DNA of 17,056 bases from Lachnospiraceae bacterium (GCA_009774215.1 VSNH01000078.1:1-17056); one strand, 5' to 3'; positions 1 to 9,015 are shown, numbered from the stretch's first letter. Notes: generated by a model from the sequence alone, not told the origin. Made by a program: numbers and translations.

Positions 1-1013
1 TCTTTGATAATTGAATCACTGCCAGATATTGAATTTTCAAGGTGCATAGCTAAAATCTATGTGCGAAGTTTGAGTTCTTAAATAAACATCAGGGAAGATA
101 TAACCTTATTTATTGTGTCATACCCCCGAATACTCTTTCTGCGAAGGTCGGGCAATGGTGTCAACAACAGCAGATACCATACATAGTGGATGTGGAAGAT
201 CTTTGGCCTGAAGCCATGAAAATGGTGGTAAAAATTCCCGTTTTGAATGATATTCTGTTTGGTCCCTATTGGAAAGACGCGGAAAAGACTTACTATTATG
301 CTGATGGAGTTATAGGCACCTCCGATGAATATACATTAAGGGCATTTAAAAGGCGAAAGAAGAATATACCCTATACGACTGTTTATGTAGGAACAGATCT
401 AGATATCTTTGATGAGGCTGTTCGAATATATAGCAATGAATTTTCTAAATCATCAAAAGAATTTCGTGTGACCTATGCTGGTTCCATTAGCGCAAGTTAC
501 GATATTAAAACTTTGATCGACGCAGCAAAGATACTTTGGGATTGCAACAGAAAAGATATTCGCTTCTGCATTCTGGGAACAGGCTCCTTAAAAGAGGACA
601 TGGAGCATTATGTGAACGCTCTAGGATGCGGAAATGTGAAATTCCTTGGCTATGTGGATTATCAGAAAATGGCAGCCTTTTTGGTACAGTCAGATGTGCT
701 GGTTAATTCCTATGTCAAGAAGGCGCCTCAAAGTATCGTGACGAAGATCGGCGATTATCTTGCAGCGGGAAAACCAGTGATTAATACACTGTCCAGCACA
801 GAGTTTATGGGAATGGTTGAGCAGGAGGGCTTTGGGGTAAACGTGGATGCAGAAAATAAGGAGAGGCTTGTAAAAGCCATCCTTGATCTATATGATGACG
901 CGCCCCTGCGGGCGAAAATGTCACTTAATGCGAGACGATGTGCAGAGGAAAAGTTTGATAGGAAGAAAGCGTATGGGAAGATTTTGGAGATGATCGGGGA
1001 ATTGATCGGATAA
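1..1013 (+). CDS. Glycosyltransferase family 4, 5'-partial and apparently frameshifted
   Basis: This is a GT-B type sugar transferase that would add a sugar to the lipid-linked repeat unit at the inner face of the membrane. The uninterrupted part reads in the frame of the GTG at 186 and is open back to a stop at 51-53. It holds the DLWPE motif of WcaI/WbuB-like GT4 enzymes just after 186, then a C-terminal nucleotide-sugar domain with VTYAGSIS, GTGSLKEDM, VKFLGYV and a KIGDYLAAGKPVI segment. The frame upstream of 186 still reads like the same family (YNLIYCVIPPNTLS precedes PYIVDVEDLWPE), so 186 is not the true start. Bases 1-78 read as protein in the +1 frame (SLIIESLPDIEFSRC and on) until a TAA at 79-81, which suggests one missing T near 75-76. 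The N-terminus lies outside the window. Sure of the family; less sure whether the frameshift is biological or a sequence error. Confidence 0.85.
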
Positions 1014-1026
1014 GAGGGAGACCGGC

Positions 1027-2049
1027 TTGGAAGAAGTAATCAGTGTAATCATTCCATGCTACAACGTGGAAAAATATATCGATCGGTGCATGGAGTCAGT
1101 GTTAAACCAAACTTATAGAGAACTGGAAATTATTCTAGTGGACGACGGATCAACGGATAGGACGGGAAATATCTGTGATCGGTATTCCCAAATAGACGCA
1201 AGGGTGAAAGTGATCCATAAAGAAAACAGAGGACTAAGTTCCGCAAGAAATGCCGGATTAGATATTTGTCAGGGAGACTATATTTTTTTTGTAGATTCTG
1301 ATGATTGGATTACTATGGATGCCGTGCAGTATTTATATGATTTAAGGAAAAAATATAGCGCAGATTTTTCTATGGCGGCATATGTACGAACACGAGCATA
1401 TGGAAAAAAAGACCGTCTTTGGCATGATTATGTGGAGTGTGAATTATCACAATCAGAATTTTTGTCAAAATTTTTTAAAATTGGTACGCAGGAAAATGTT
1501 CAGTTTGCTTGGGCAAAGCTATATAAAAGTGAGCTGTTTGATAATATCCGATATCCGACAGGCGTTGTATTTGAAGATGTACCAACCATGTTTCACATTG
1601 CTGTTTATTCGGAGAAAATAGCGTATTCCACTCATATTATTTATTATTATTACATTAATCCGGATAGTATTACAGAAGAAAAATTCAATGATAGAAAATT
1701 TGATTTAATAAAAGTGTGGGATATGGTCTGCGAAAGCGCCTGTCAAAATAGAAATGAGTGGATTTTGGCACAGGCAATAATAAATAGAAAGCGGGCAGAT
1801 TTTGGGGTTCTTATGGAATTGGCAATTTCAAATATTACGCTTAAAGAAAAGCAAACATACCTTTTAAAGATAAACGGAAATATATCCGACCTTAAAAAGA
1901 ATGCGGCAGATTTGTACAGATGTAAAATTCCCCTTTCAAGAAAAATTTTTATTGCCGCTTTTTCTATAAATTATCCGATTTGTTTGCGAATATTACATTG
2001 CATTTCATTATTAAAATATAAACTCCAAAAATGTGGCACGGAAATCTAA
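1027..2049 (+). CDS. Glycosyltransferase family 2
   Basis: This is a GT-A fold inverting glycosyltransferase that would transfer a sugar from a nucleotide donor during repeat-unit assembly. The N-terminal domain is textbook: ISVIIPCYNVEKYI at residues 5-18, VDDGSTDRTG from about 38, KENRGLSSARNAGL at about 65-78, and the metal-binding FVDSDDW with DSDD at 90-93. The C-terminal half is divergent and probably determines the acceptor. There are 340 residues, normal for cluster GT2 proteins. The start is a TTG at 1027, preceded by GAGGGAG and only 13 bases after the previous stop, so it is cotranscribed and probably coupled. The base composition is very AT-rich, especially in the second half. The exact sugar cannot be read from sequence. 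Confidence 0.93.
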   Translation: MEEVISVIIPCYNVEKYIDRCMESVLNQTYRELEIILVDDGSTDRTGNICDRYSQIDARVKVIHKENRGLSSARNAGLDICQGDYIFFVDSDDWITMDAVQYLYDLRKKYSADFSMAAYVRTRAYGKKDRLWHDYVECELSQSEFLSKFFKIGTQENVQFAWAKLYKSELFDNIRYPTGVVFEDVPTMFHIAVYSEKIAYSTHIIYYYYINPDSITEEKFNDRKFDLIKVWDMVCESACQNRNEWILAQAIINRKRADFGVLMELAISNITLKEKQTYLLKINGNISDLKKNAADLYRCKIPLSRKIFIAAFSINYPICLRILHCISLLKYKLQKCGTEI

Positions 2050-2050
2050 A

Positions 2051-3166
2051 ATGAGGAATATTGATTCGTATATATTGTATATGTTCTCCTTCCTTATCTC
2101 TATTTTGGGAAGCTGGCAATATGACAAGAAAAAAAACAAGGTTATCAGTATATACGCCAAGACTTTATATTGTATTTTGATAACATTGCCCATTATTATA
2201 TTACAGGGTCTGCGATATGCTGTCGGGACAGATTATTTTAGCTACCTTTCTTTGTATAAAGGTTTTGGGCAGGAAAATGCCCTTTTCTTACGCTGGTATC
2301 AGACAGAGCCTTTATTTGTTCTTTTTTGCAGGATAATTTATAAAATATCAAATGGTAATGATGCGGCATTCTTTCTTGCGGATGCCATTCTAATAAACTT
2401 TTTGCTGTTTTTGACGCTCGATTACTATAAAGACCAAATTAATTTACCGATTATGTATTTTTTCTATTATATGCTTTGTCTGCCCTATTTTCTTAATACT
2501 GAAAGGCAGGGGCTGGCTGTAATAATTACATGGTATGCCACAAAATATATACATGAAAACAAAATAATCAAATTTTTGATTTGTGTTTTAATCGCAGCCC
2601 TTTTTCATAATACGGCGATTATTGCGTTAGTTTTCTACTCTATTAAACTCTTTCAAGGAAAATACAAAAAATATACTAAAAAAATATTTATCGTTTTTAT
2701 GATGTGTCTTCCGTTTACGTTAGAATTAATAATAAATTTTGCAAGTAGATATTTAAGTATCTTCCGAAAGTATAGAAAATTTCTTACAAATGATTTAGGT
2801 AAGATAAAACATATAAATATCAATTTATTGTACATGGCATTTATGATAATGATATTATTGTTTTTTATTAACATTATCAAAACATCCAGAGTAGATTATA
2901 TCTGGATTTTGTTTTTATGGATTTCCCAGTTGATTTCTTATTTGCTAAATAACTACATAGAATGGGGATTTCGAATGTCATTTTATTTTGAATTTGGTAT
3001 GATGTTTGCTTATAGCTTCGTATATACGAAAATTAGAAGCCGTATAAACAAAATTGCCCTACTTGCATTCCTTATGGTTACTCTCTTATTTTATTTTACA
3101 TATAAATTTTATATTCAAGGAAATGGAGAGATATTCCCGTATCAGTTTATCATGCTGCATAGATAA
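2051..3166 (+). CDS. EpsG-family polysaccharide polymerase (Wzy-like membrane protein)
   Basis: This is a polytopic membrane protein that probably polymerises lipid-linked repeat units outside the membrane. From the ATG at 2051 it has 371 residues with about ten hydrophobic segments. It shows EpsG-family hallmarks: RYAVGTDYFSY at about 55-65, NTERQGLAV at about 149-157, and an ALFHNTAIIAL segment around residue 186 with the conserved His. A GTG at 2033, overlapping the upstream gene, is an alternative in-frame start. I prefer the ATG because a weak GGA sits about nine bases before it and it lies directly after the upstream stop at 2047-2049, which fits translational coupling. It is the most AT-rich gene in the window: bases 2641-2700 contain only 9 G or C out of 60. 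The linkage made is unknown. Confidence 0.88.
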   Translation: MRNIDSYILYMFSFLISILGSWQYDKKKNKVISIYAKTLYCILITLPIIILQGLRYAVGTDYFSYLSLYKGFGQENALFLRWYQTEPLFVLFCRIIYKISNGNDAAFFLADAILINFLLFLTLDYYKDQINLPIMYFFYYMLCLPYFLNTERQGLAVIITWYATKYIHENKIIKFLICVLIAALFHNTAIIALVFYSIKLFQGKYKKYTKKIFIVFMMCLPFTLELIINFASRYLSIFRKYRKFLTNDLGKIKHININLLYMAFMIMILLFFINIIKTSRVDYIWILFLWISQLISYLLNNYIEWGFRMSFYFEFGMMFAYSFVYTKIRSRINKIALLAFLMVTLLFYFTYKFYIQGNGEIFPYQFIMLHR

Positions 3167-3248
3167 AAGGCTTTCTAAACTTTTGAATATATGAACAAAA
3201 CTGCGTTCAAAGGGCAAATGAACTTAATTAGAAGGAGAAACACACCAC

Positions 3249-4445
3249 ATGCACATAAAGACAATAATCCGTACGGGAATCATGTTCCTGTTTAAACTAT
3301 GTCCGCTAAAGAAAAGGGTGTTTTTTTCATCGTTTGGAGGAAGGCAGAAATCCGATTCCCCACTACAGATTTATCGGTATATGAAAAGGAAATACCCGGA
3401 AACAGAAGTTATATTCCATTGGAAGCGGAGAAAAGGGGATCCGATCTATTTCATATGTTATAAAATAAAATTCTTGTTTTTGCAGGCAACTTCAAAGGTA
3501 GTTGTTGATAATCTTAGTGCCGGTAACATGTTTCCGGTAAATAAACGATACAGCAGAAGAACGGCAGAGGTTTGTAGCCGTTTATCTGGTAGAAGGAACC
3601 AGAAATATGTCACGACATGGCACGGAAGCCCGCTTAAAAGAATAGAAAGAGACATGAAAGGGAGCACAATATCTGACTGCATAATCCGCCAACCAATGTA
3701 TGCGATTTTGGGAAATACCTATACCGCAGATATTTTGAGGCATATATGCTTTGGCAAAACGCAAGTAGAATTACTGGGCAGTGCCAGAAACGATCTTTTG
3801 GTAAACAGAACAAAAAAAAGTATCATAGCGCATAAGAAAAAACTAGGATTACCCCAGAACAAAATGGTTGCACTGTATGCACCGACCTTTCGCTCAAATA
3901 CTGATATGACTGAGAAATATGTGAAACCTTCCGGCATTGAGCAAATAAGCTTGATTCAGTTTGATAAATTGTTTCGTGTCCTTGCTGAAAAATTCAACGG
4001 CGAATGGGTTTTTGTCTGCCGGTTTCATCATATGTCTGTGGACAAGGTGGACTGGGAACGCCTCGAAGCAGAATATTCAGGACAGTTTATTAATGGAAAC
4101 CGTCATGCGGATATCGCGGAGTATCTTCTGTGTAGCGATATATTAATTACAGATTACAGTTCCTGTATGTTCGATTATGCCATCTTGAATAGGCCAATTT
4201 TTTTGCTCTGTCATGACCTGGAACATTACAGAAACGAGGAAAGAGGATTCTATATGGATATTAACTCGCTTCCTTTCCCTGTTGCGGAGAGTTTTGACGA
4301 ACTGTGCAACCATATCAGGAACTTTGACAGTGATGTGTATCTTGAAAAGTTGGCTCAGATGAAACAGAAGATGGGATTCTGTGAAAACGGGGATGCAACG
4401 GCAAAAGCGGGAGATTTCATCTATAAACTATTGGAAGATACCTAA
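3249..4445 (+). CDS. CDP-glycerol glycerophosphotransferase (TagB/TagF family)
   Basis: It transfers glycerol phosphate from CDP-glycerol onto a glycan or a growing poly(glycerol phosphate). The 398 residues carry the signature blocks of the family: FFSSFGGRQKSDSP near 25-38, TTWHGSPLKRI at about 122-132 with the catalytic-type His125, LGSARNDLL at about 176-184, LYAPTFR at about 209-215, RFHHM at about 258-262, and ILITDYSSCMFDYAIL at 298-313 followed by RPIFLL. The length matches single-domain TagB-like enzymes rather than the longer bifunctional TagF polymerases. So it may add single glycerol phosphates as a decoration or as a repeat-unit component. A strong AGAAGGAG precedes the ATG. The tagD-like gene two positions downstream would supply the CDP-glycerol donor. 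Confidence 0.93.
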   Translation: MHIKTIIRTGIMFLFKLCPLKKRVFFSSFGGRQKSDSPLQIYRYMKRKYPETEVIFHWKRRKGDPIYFICYKIKFLFLQATSKVVVDNLSAGNMFPVNKRYSRRTAEVCSRLSGRRNQKYVTTWHGSPLKRIERDMKGSTISDCIIRQPMYAILGNTYTADILRHICFGKTQVELLGSARNDLLVNRTKKSIIAHKKKLGLPQNKMVALYAPTFRSNTDMTEKYVKPSGIEQISLIQFDKLFRVLAEKFNGEWVFVCRFHHMSVDKVDWERLEAEYSGQFINGNRHADIAEYLLCSDILITDYSSCMFDYAILNRPIFLLCHDLEHYRNEERGFYMDINSLPFPVAESFDELCNHIRNFDSDVYLEKLAQMKQKMGFCENGDATAKAGDFIYKLLEDT

Positions 4446-4549
4446 AAAAACGAACGGAGGGATTCATGCAAGGACTATACTAGGAAAGCAACATTTCCAT
4501 ATGATTATTAGACACAAAGCAGGCGCATATGTCTTTTAGGAGAGGCAAA

Positions 4550-6010
4550 ATGGGCACAGTAAAAAAATTATATGCAGCGTATAGAAAATTTCCTATTCAG
4601 GTGAAAGCCTCTTTCTGGTTTCTTATCTGCGCTTTTTTACAGAAGGGCATTTCTGTTATAACGACGCCAATCTTTACAAGACTTTTGTCTGCATCAGAAT
4701 ATGGAAAATACAGCGTCTTTAATTCCTGGCTTGGAATTGTAGGAATATTCGTGTCACTAAACCTGACAGGCGGTGTATACCAACAAGGGCTTGTGAAATT
4801 TGAGGCGGAAGAAAAGCTATTTTCTTCTTCCCTCCAAGGTCTTTCAATGACGCTAACAGCGGCTTGCACGGTGGTATATCTTGTGTCTCGTGGCTTTTGG
4901 AACAAGCTGTTCTCTTTCTCTACAGTTCAGATGCTTGCCATGCTAATCATGATCTGGTCATCTGCGGCATTTGGTTTTTGGGCCGCCGAACAAAGACTGC
5001 ACTACCGATACAGGGCTTTGGTGGCCGTAACAATCACCATATCGTTTGCAAAGCCTACCGCTGGGATCTTGCTCGTCGTCCATGCCAGAGACAGGGTGAC
5101 GGCACTGCTCCTAGGACTTGCCCTAGTGGAGCTTATCGGATTTACCGGCTTGTTTTGGGCACAGATGCGACGTGGAAAGAAATTTTATTGCCGGAAGTTC
5201 TGGAACTACGCGATGCGGTTTAATTTGCCCCTGATTCCACACTATCTGTCGCAGACAATACTAAATAGTGCGGATCGGATTATGATAGAACGTATAACAG
5301 ATGCGGAGCAAGCAGGGATTTACAGCCTTGCCTACTCGGTGTCATTGGTTATGACCCTTTTCAATACAGCTCTAATGCAGACGCTCAGCCCGTGGATTTA
5401 TGAAAAAATTAAAAGGGAAAAAATAACCGATATCGCGCCGGCAGCATATAGCACACTCAGCCTAACGGCATTTGCCAATTTATTTTTAATAGCCTTTGCG
5501 CCGGAAGCTGTTGCGTTTTTTGCACCGTCTGAGTATTTTGAAGCAATATGGGTTATACCACCCGTTGCAATGAGCGTTTATTTCATGTACGGATATGATT
5601 TATTTGCCAAATTTGCTTTTTATTATGAAAAAACCAAATTTATTATGACGGCAAGCATGGTCGGAGCAATCCTAAACATTGTTTTGAACTATATGTTTAT
5701 CAGATTTTTTGGATATCGAGCCGCCGGATATACTACGTTAATATGTTATATAGCCTATTTCTCCGGACACTATTTCTTTATGAACAGAGTGTGCGATGAA
5801 TGCTGTGACGGGGTAAAGCCATATTCAGCCAGAATAATTATGCTGATTACCGTCTGCTTTATAACCGCAGGATTTGTGCTGATGTTCACATACAGGCATA
5901 CGGCTATACGATATGCTGCCTTCCTAACCATTGCGACAATTGCCTTTTTTAAGAGAAAGGATTTATACATATTACAAAAAGAAATGGAAGTGAAAGATAA
6001 TGGTACGTGA
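4550..6010 (+). CDS. Wzx-type polysaccharide flippase (MATE/MVF superfamily)
   Basis: This is an integral membrane transporter of about 486 residues expected to flip undecaprenyl-linked repeat units to the outer face of the membrane. It has 12-14 hydrophobic segments. The N-terminal block (KASFWFLICAFLQKGISV, then TTPIFTRLLSASEYGKYSVF) is the typical polysaccharide-biosynthesis flippase signature, and a second conserved block, NSADRIMIERITDAEQAGIYSLAYS, begins the second half. An ATG at 4529 is in frame, but AGGAGAGG at 4538-4545 sits between it and the ATG at 4550, so 4550 is the likely start. The 104 bases upstream, after the glycerophosphotransferase, contain only very short ORFs. The 3' end overlaps the cytidylyltransferase start by 11 bases. 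Confidence 0.93.
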   Translation: MGTVKKLYAAYRKFPIQVKASFWFLICAFLQKGISVITTPIFTRLLSASEYGKYSVFNSWLGIVGIFVSLNLTGGVYQQGLVKFEAEEKLFSSSLQGLSMTLTAACTVVYLVSRGFWNKLFSFSTVQMLAMLIMIWSSAAFGFWAAEQRLHYRYRALVAVTITISFAKPTAGILLVVHARDRVTALLLGLALVELIGFTGLFWAQMRRGKKFYCRKFWNYAMRFNLPLIPHYLSQTILNSADRIMIERITDAEQAGIYSLAYSVSLVMTLFNTALMQTLSPWIYEKIKREKITDIAPAAYSTLSLTAFANLFLIAFAPEAVAFFAPSEYFEAIWVIPPVAMSVYFMYGYDLFAKFAFYYEKTKFIMTASMVGAILNIVLNYMFIRFFGYRAAGYTTLICYIAYFSGHYFFMNRVCDECCDGVKPYSARIIMLITVCFITAGFVLMFTYRHTAIRYAAFLTIATIAFFKRKDLYILQKEMEVKDNGT

Positions 6011-6476
6011 CTTGATAATAGGATACACAGCAGGTGTCTATGATCTATTTCACATTGGACATCTGAATCTACTGAAAAATGCAAAAGGAATGTGCGACAA
6101 GCTAATAGTCGGCGTTACGACGGATGATCTAGTGACGTATAAAGGAAAACACGCCTTGATCCCATTTGAGGATCGCCTGGAGATTGTTAGAAGCATTAGG
6201 TATGTTGATGCAGTCGTACCGCAAAGCGATATGGATAAGCTCAAAATGTGTAAAAAAATCGGTGCGTCTGTCATGTTTGTGGGTGATGACTGGTATGGAA
6301 CCGAAAAATGGGAGAAATATGAGGAAGAATTAAAACTGGAAGGGGTTAAAATCGTTTATTTCCCTTATACAAAAGGGATTTCCTCCACACTGATCAATCA
6401 GGCACTATTACAAGTGCGGGACAATCCGGAAACAGCGATAAGGAAAGAACACATGATTGCCAGAAAGGATTTATGA
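6000..6476 (+). CDS. tagD: Glycerol-3-phosphate cytidylyltransferase-like protein
   Basis: It makes CDP-glycerol from CTP and glycerol 3-phosphate, the donor for the glycerophosphotransferase at 3249-4445. The sequence shows the nucleotidyltransferase HIGH motif at residues 18-21 in the context GYTAGVYDLFHIGHLNLL, then RSIRYVDAVVP, VGDDWYGTEKW and GISSTLI. In classical TagD the last block is RTEGISTT. Here it reads PYTKGISST, so the conserved Arg position is Tyr, which marks a divergent subgroup. The 158 residues are somewhat longer than the usual 130-140 because of a C-terminal tail. The ATG lies within the last codons of the flippase gene, and its TGA overlaps the asparagine synthetase region, so expression is coupled on both sides. 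Another small phosphorylated alcohol is a possible substrate, but the neighbouring transferase favours glycerol. Confidence 0.88.
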   Translation: MVRDLIIGYTAGVYDLFHIGHLNLLKNAKGMCDKLIVGVTTDDLVTYKGKHALIPFEDRLEIVRSIRYVDAVVPQSDMDKLKMCKKIGASVMFVGDDWYGTEKWEKYEEELKLEGVKIVYFPYTKGISSTLINQALLQVRDNPETAIRKEHMIARKDL

Positions 6477-6478
6477 TT

Positions 6479-8296
6479 ATGTGCGGGATCAACGGATTTA
6501 TAAGCAAAAGAAAAATAGAAGATGGTGAATATCGGATAAATAGTATGAATGACTCATTGATCCACAGAGGCCCGGATGCAGAAGGATACATAGAAATTGA
6601 TGGCGGATATATGGGACAAAGGCGTCTATCCATCATAGATCAGGATTCGAGATCCAACCAGCCTATGTGGACAAATGAAAATGACGCGGCAATCGTTTAT
6701 AATGGGGAGATATATAATTATAAAGAATTGAAGGAAGGTTTGTGTTACAAGTTCAAAACAAAGTCAGACACAGAAGTACTTTTAGCGGGAATAAAAGAAT
6801 GTGGAATAGATTGGGTCAAAAAGTGTAATGGCATGTTTGCGTTTGCGTTTGCTGATATTAGAGAAAATAAAGTGATACTATGCAGGGACAGGCTAGGCAT
6901 CAAACCTTTATATTATTATATAGATAAGGAAAAGCTGATTTTTTCTTCCGAAATAAAGGGTATATTAAACAGCGGCTTAATAGAGGCAAAATTTAATAAT
7001 AATGCAATAGATGAGTATCTTGGAAACCGGCACGTCAGAGAACCATATACATTCTTTCAAGGCATTTATCAAGTCCCGGCTGGTCACTATTTGATAATTA
7101 ACAGTGATTTAGAGATGAAAGCGATACGGTATTGGAATTTGCCAGATGAATTTAATATGGATTTAATATATGACGAAAATGAGATTTATGATCGGTTTAA
7201 GTGCGAGGTGGTGGATGCTATAAAGAGAAGAATGATTGCAGATGTACCGATAGGAACTTTTCTTAGCGGTGGAGTTGATTCCAGCATTATATCCGCTGTC
7301 TGTGCAAAGCAGAGCAACGAATCAATAAATACATATACGATAGGTTTCCCCGAAATAAATGAATTTTCATATGCGCAAATGGTCGCGCAACAATATCGGA
7401 CAAATCATCATGAGCTTTTATTGAGCGCCAAAGATTACTTTGACAAATTAGAAGAATTGATTTCATATAAGGATGGACCACTAGGTGTTCCCAATGAGGT
7501 TCCGCTTGCAATCATGTCGAAAGAGTTAAAAAAAATAATCACAGTAGTCCTTTCCGGGGAGGGTGCGGATGAGTTGATGGGAGGATATGGGAAAATATAC
7601 AGATCGCCGTTTGATTTTGAAAATATAGATTGCTGCCATCGAAAAGGCTTTTACGACTATTTCATCAATAAATACGAATATGTACCCAGAAAGATCAGAG
7701 ACAGATATTTGTTTACAAGCCATTTTATCAGAGATGAGAAGGACGAAGAAATTAGGCAACAATTTGACGGACGGATTAATGAAGAAAATGTTTTTAGATT
7801 TTTCCATCAATATCATATTGCAGGGCTCTTACAAAGAGTAGACACTATGACAATGTATGCAGGCATAGAAGCCAGAGTGCCGTTTCTCGATCACACATTG
7901 ATAGAATTTGTATATAAAGAAGTTCCCTACGAATTAAAGTTAAGATGGAATAGCGATAAAGTAAAGGAAAGGGCAAGAAAAAGCCCATCGTCTTTCTATA
8001 GCGAAAAATGGGATCAGCCTAAGTATCTGCTTAGAAGATTGGGATTGGAGCTGTTGCCGGAAGATGTCGTGAATAGAAAAAAAATGGGATTTCCAGTGCC
8101 TTTAAATATATGGTTTGAAGAATTGAAAGAGATGGGTATAAATCTTCTAAAGAATTCAGATTGGTTTGATTATACGCAATTGAAGAAGTTGTACGAAGAT
8201 TGTAAGAAAAATATTCGTTCCGGACAGCTTCTGTGGATGTTCATCAATGTTGAGCTGTTTAGAAAAATGTATTTTGAAAAGAAATGGCGATATTAA
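6479..8296 (+). CDS. asnB: Asparagine synthetase, glutamine-hydrolysing
   Basis: It hydrolyses glutamine in an N-terminal Ntn amidotransferase domain and channels ammonia to an ATP-dependent synthetase domain that amidates a carboxylate, classically aspartate. The mature enzyme needs Cys2 as N-terminal nucleophile. The ATG at 6479 gives Met-Cys-Gly-Ile-Asn-Gly and is therefore preferred over the in-frame ATG at 6473, which would leave Met-Ile-Met before the Cys. HRGPDAEG, VYNGEIYNY and DTEVLL are intact in the glutaminase domain. The PP-loop SGGVDSS lies at about residues 263-269 and GEGADELMGGY at about 360-370, followed by MTMYAGIEARVPFLDH. The 605 residues are close to the usual AsnB length. 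Inside a polysaccharide operon such enzymes may instead amidate a uronic acid; sequence alone does not decide this. Confidence 0.93.
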   Translation: MCGINGFISKRKIEDGEYRINSMNDSLIHRGPDAEGYIEIDGGYMGQRRLSIIDQDSRSNQPMWTNENDAAIVYNGEIYNYKELKEGLCYKFKTKSDTEVLLAGIKECGIDWVKKCNGMFAFAFADIRENKVILCRDRLGIKPLYYYIDKEKLIFSSEIKGILNSGLIEAKFNNNAIDEYLGNRHVREPYTFFQGIYQVPAGHYLIINSDLEMKAIRYWNLPDEFNMDLIYDENEIYDRFKCEVVDAIKRRMIADVPIGTFLSGGVDSSIISAVCAKQSNESINTYTIGFPEINEFSYAQMVAQQYRTNHHELLLSAKDYFDKLEELISYKDGPLGVPNEVPLAIMSKELKKIITVVLSGEGADELMGGYGKIYRSPFDFENIDCCHRKGFYDYFINKYEYVPRKIRDRYLFTSHFIRDEKDEEIRQQFDGRINEENVFRFFHQYHIAGLLQRVDTMTMYAGIEARVPFLDHTLIEFVYKEVPYELKLRWNSDKVKERARKSPSSFYSEKWDQPKYLLRRLGLELLPEDVVNRKKMGFPVPLNIWFEELKEMGINLLKNSDWFDYTQLKKLYEDCKKNIRSGQLLWMFINVELFRKMYFEKKWRY

Positions 8297-8400
8297 AAAA
8301 TTTATTTCGGATTCTAGCTCTTGATATGTGCAGTCTGCTGGTTCAGTGACTTGATCTTGCGCCGCCCATGTAAAAGCACATAGAATTCAAGGAGAAAAAG

Positions 8401-9015
8401 ATGGATACCATACTGGAACTCGTTATTTTTCAGATAAAGGAAGCCTGCATGTATCTGCCGACCGCCTTTAGACTGGCGGCAACAGTCTGTTCTACTGCCG
8501 CGCTTGCAGGGTTATCCGTGTGTCTGACTTTTCACAAAAAGCTTACGGTGGCGTTTGTGTTTCGATTCATGCTCCGCCTCATATGGCTTTTTACCTTCGT
8601 GACCTACAGCTACTGCGTGCTCCAGCTTACCATTTTGTCACGCACGCCGGTGCCGCACTATGACCATATCGATTGGGTATTCCTTTCCAGATGGTTCGAC
8701 AACAATGAGCAGAAGGCTTTTTACATCGCCAACATCGTCATGTTTTTCCCCCTCGGGATTCTCCTGCCCATGGCGGGAAAACCCATGCGGCATATTCTGA
8801 TTGCAGCTCCCGTCGCTACGGCATGTAGCATCGGCATCGAAGCGGTACAGTTGAAATATCACCTTGGCGCGTGCCAGCTGGATGATGTCCTATTAAATTC
8901 CTTTGGATTTCTGATGGGTTTTCTGGTTTATCTGGCGTTGGCTGATGTATACGGACTCCTGTCTGCTATTGCCAAATTTCTGTACAGACATAGTAAGGAA
9001 CTGTTAAAGAATTAA
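8401..9015 (+). CDS. VanZ-family membrane protein
   Basis: This is a small integral membrane protein of 204 residues with about five hydrophobic segments. It has the VanZ-like signature FYIANIVMFFPLGILLPM in the middle, followed by GIEAVQLKYHLGACQLDDVLLNSFGFLMG, where the Glu, Gln, Asp and Asn positions typical of the family are kept. VanZ proteins are linked to teicoplanin resistance in the vanA operon, and relatives are common near cell-envelope genes; their biochemical role is not settled. A good AAGGAG precedes the ATG. The gene is visibly richer in G and C than the polysaccharide genes before it and is separated from asnB by 104 bases, so it may be a native flanking gene rather than part of the polysaccharide operon. 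A strong hairpin follows its stop. Confidence 0.9.
   Translation: MDTILELVIFQIKEACMYLPTAFRLAATVCSTAALAGLSVCLTFHKKLTVAFVFRFMLRLIWLFTFVTYSYCVLQLTILSRTPVPHYDHIDWVFLSRWFDNNEQKAFYIANIVMFFPLGILLPMAGKPMRHILIAAPVATACSIGIEAVQLKYHLGACQLDDVLLNSFGFLMGFLVYLALADVYGLLSAIAKFLYRHSKELLKN

Noticed and set aside
4446..4549. Short ORFs with fair ribosome binding sites (ATG at 4466, five codons; ATG at 4501, twelve codons)
   Set aside because: They are too short to support as genes and have no recognisable product. They could act as leader peptides for the flippase, but nothing in the sequence argues for that.
8325..8382. Spaced 7-base inverted repeat TATGTGC / GCACATA before the VanZ gene
   Set aside because: The loop is 44 bases, no T-run follows, and a repeat this short is expected by chance.
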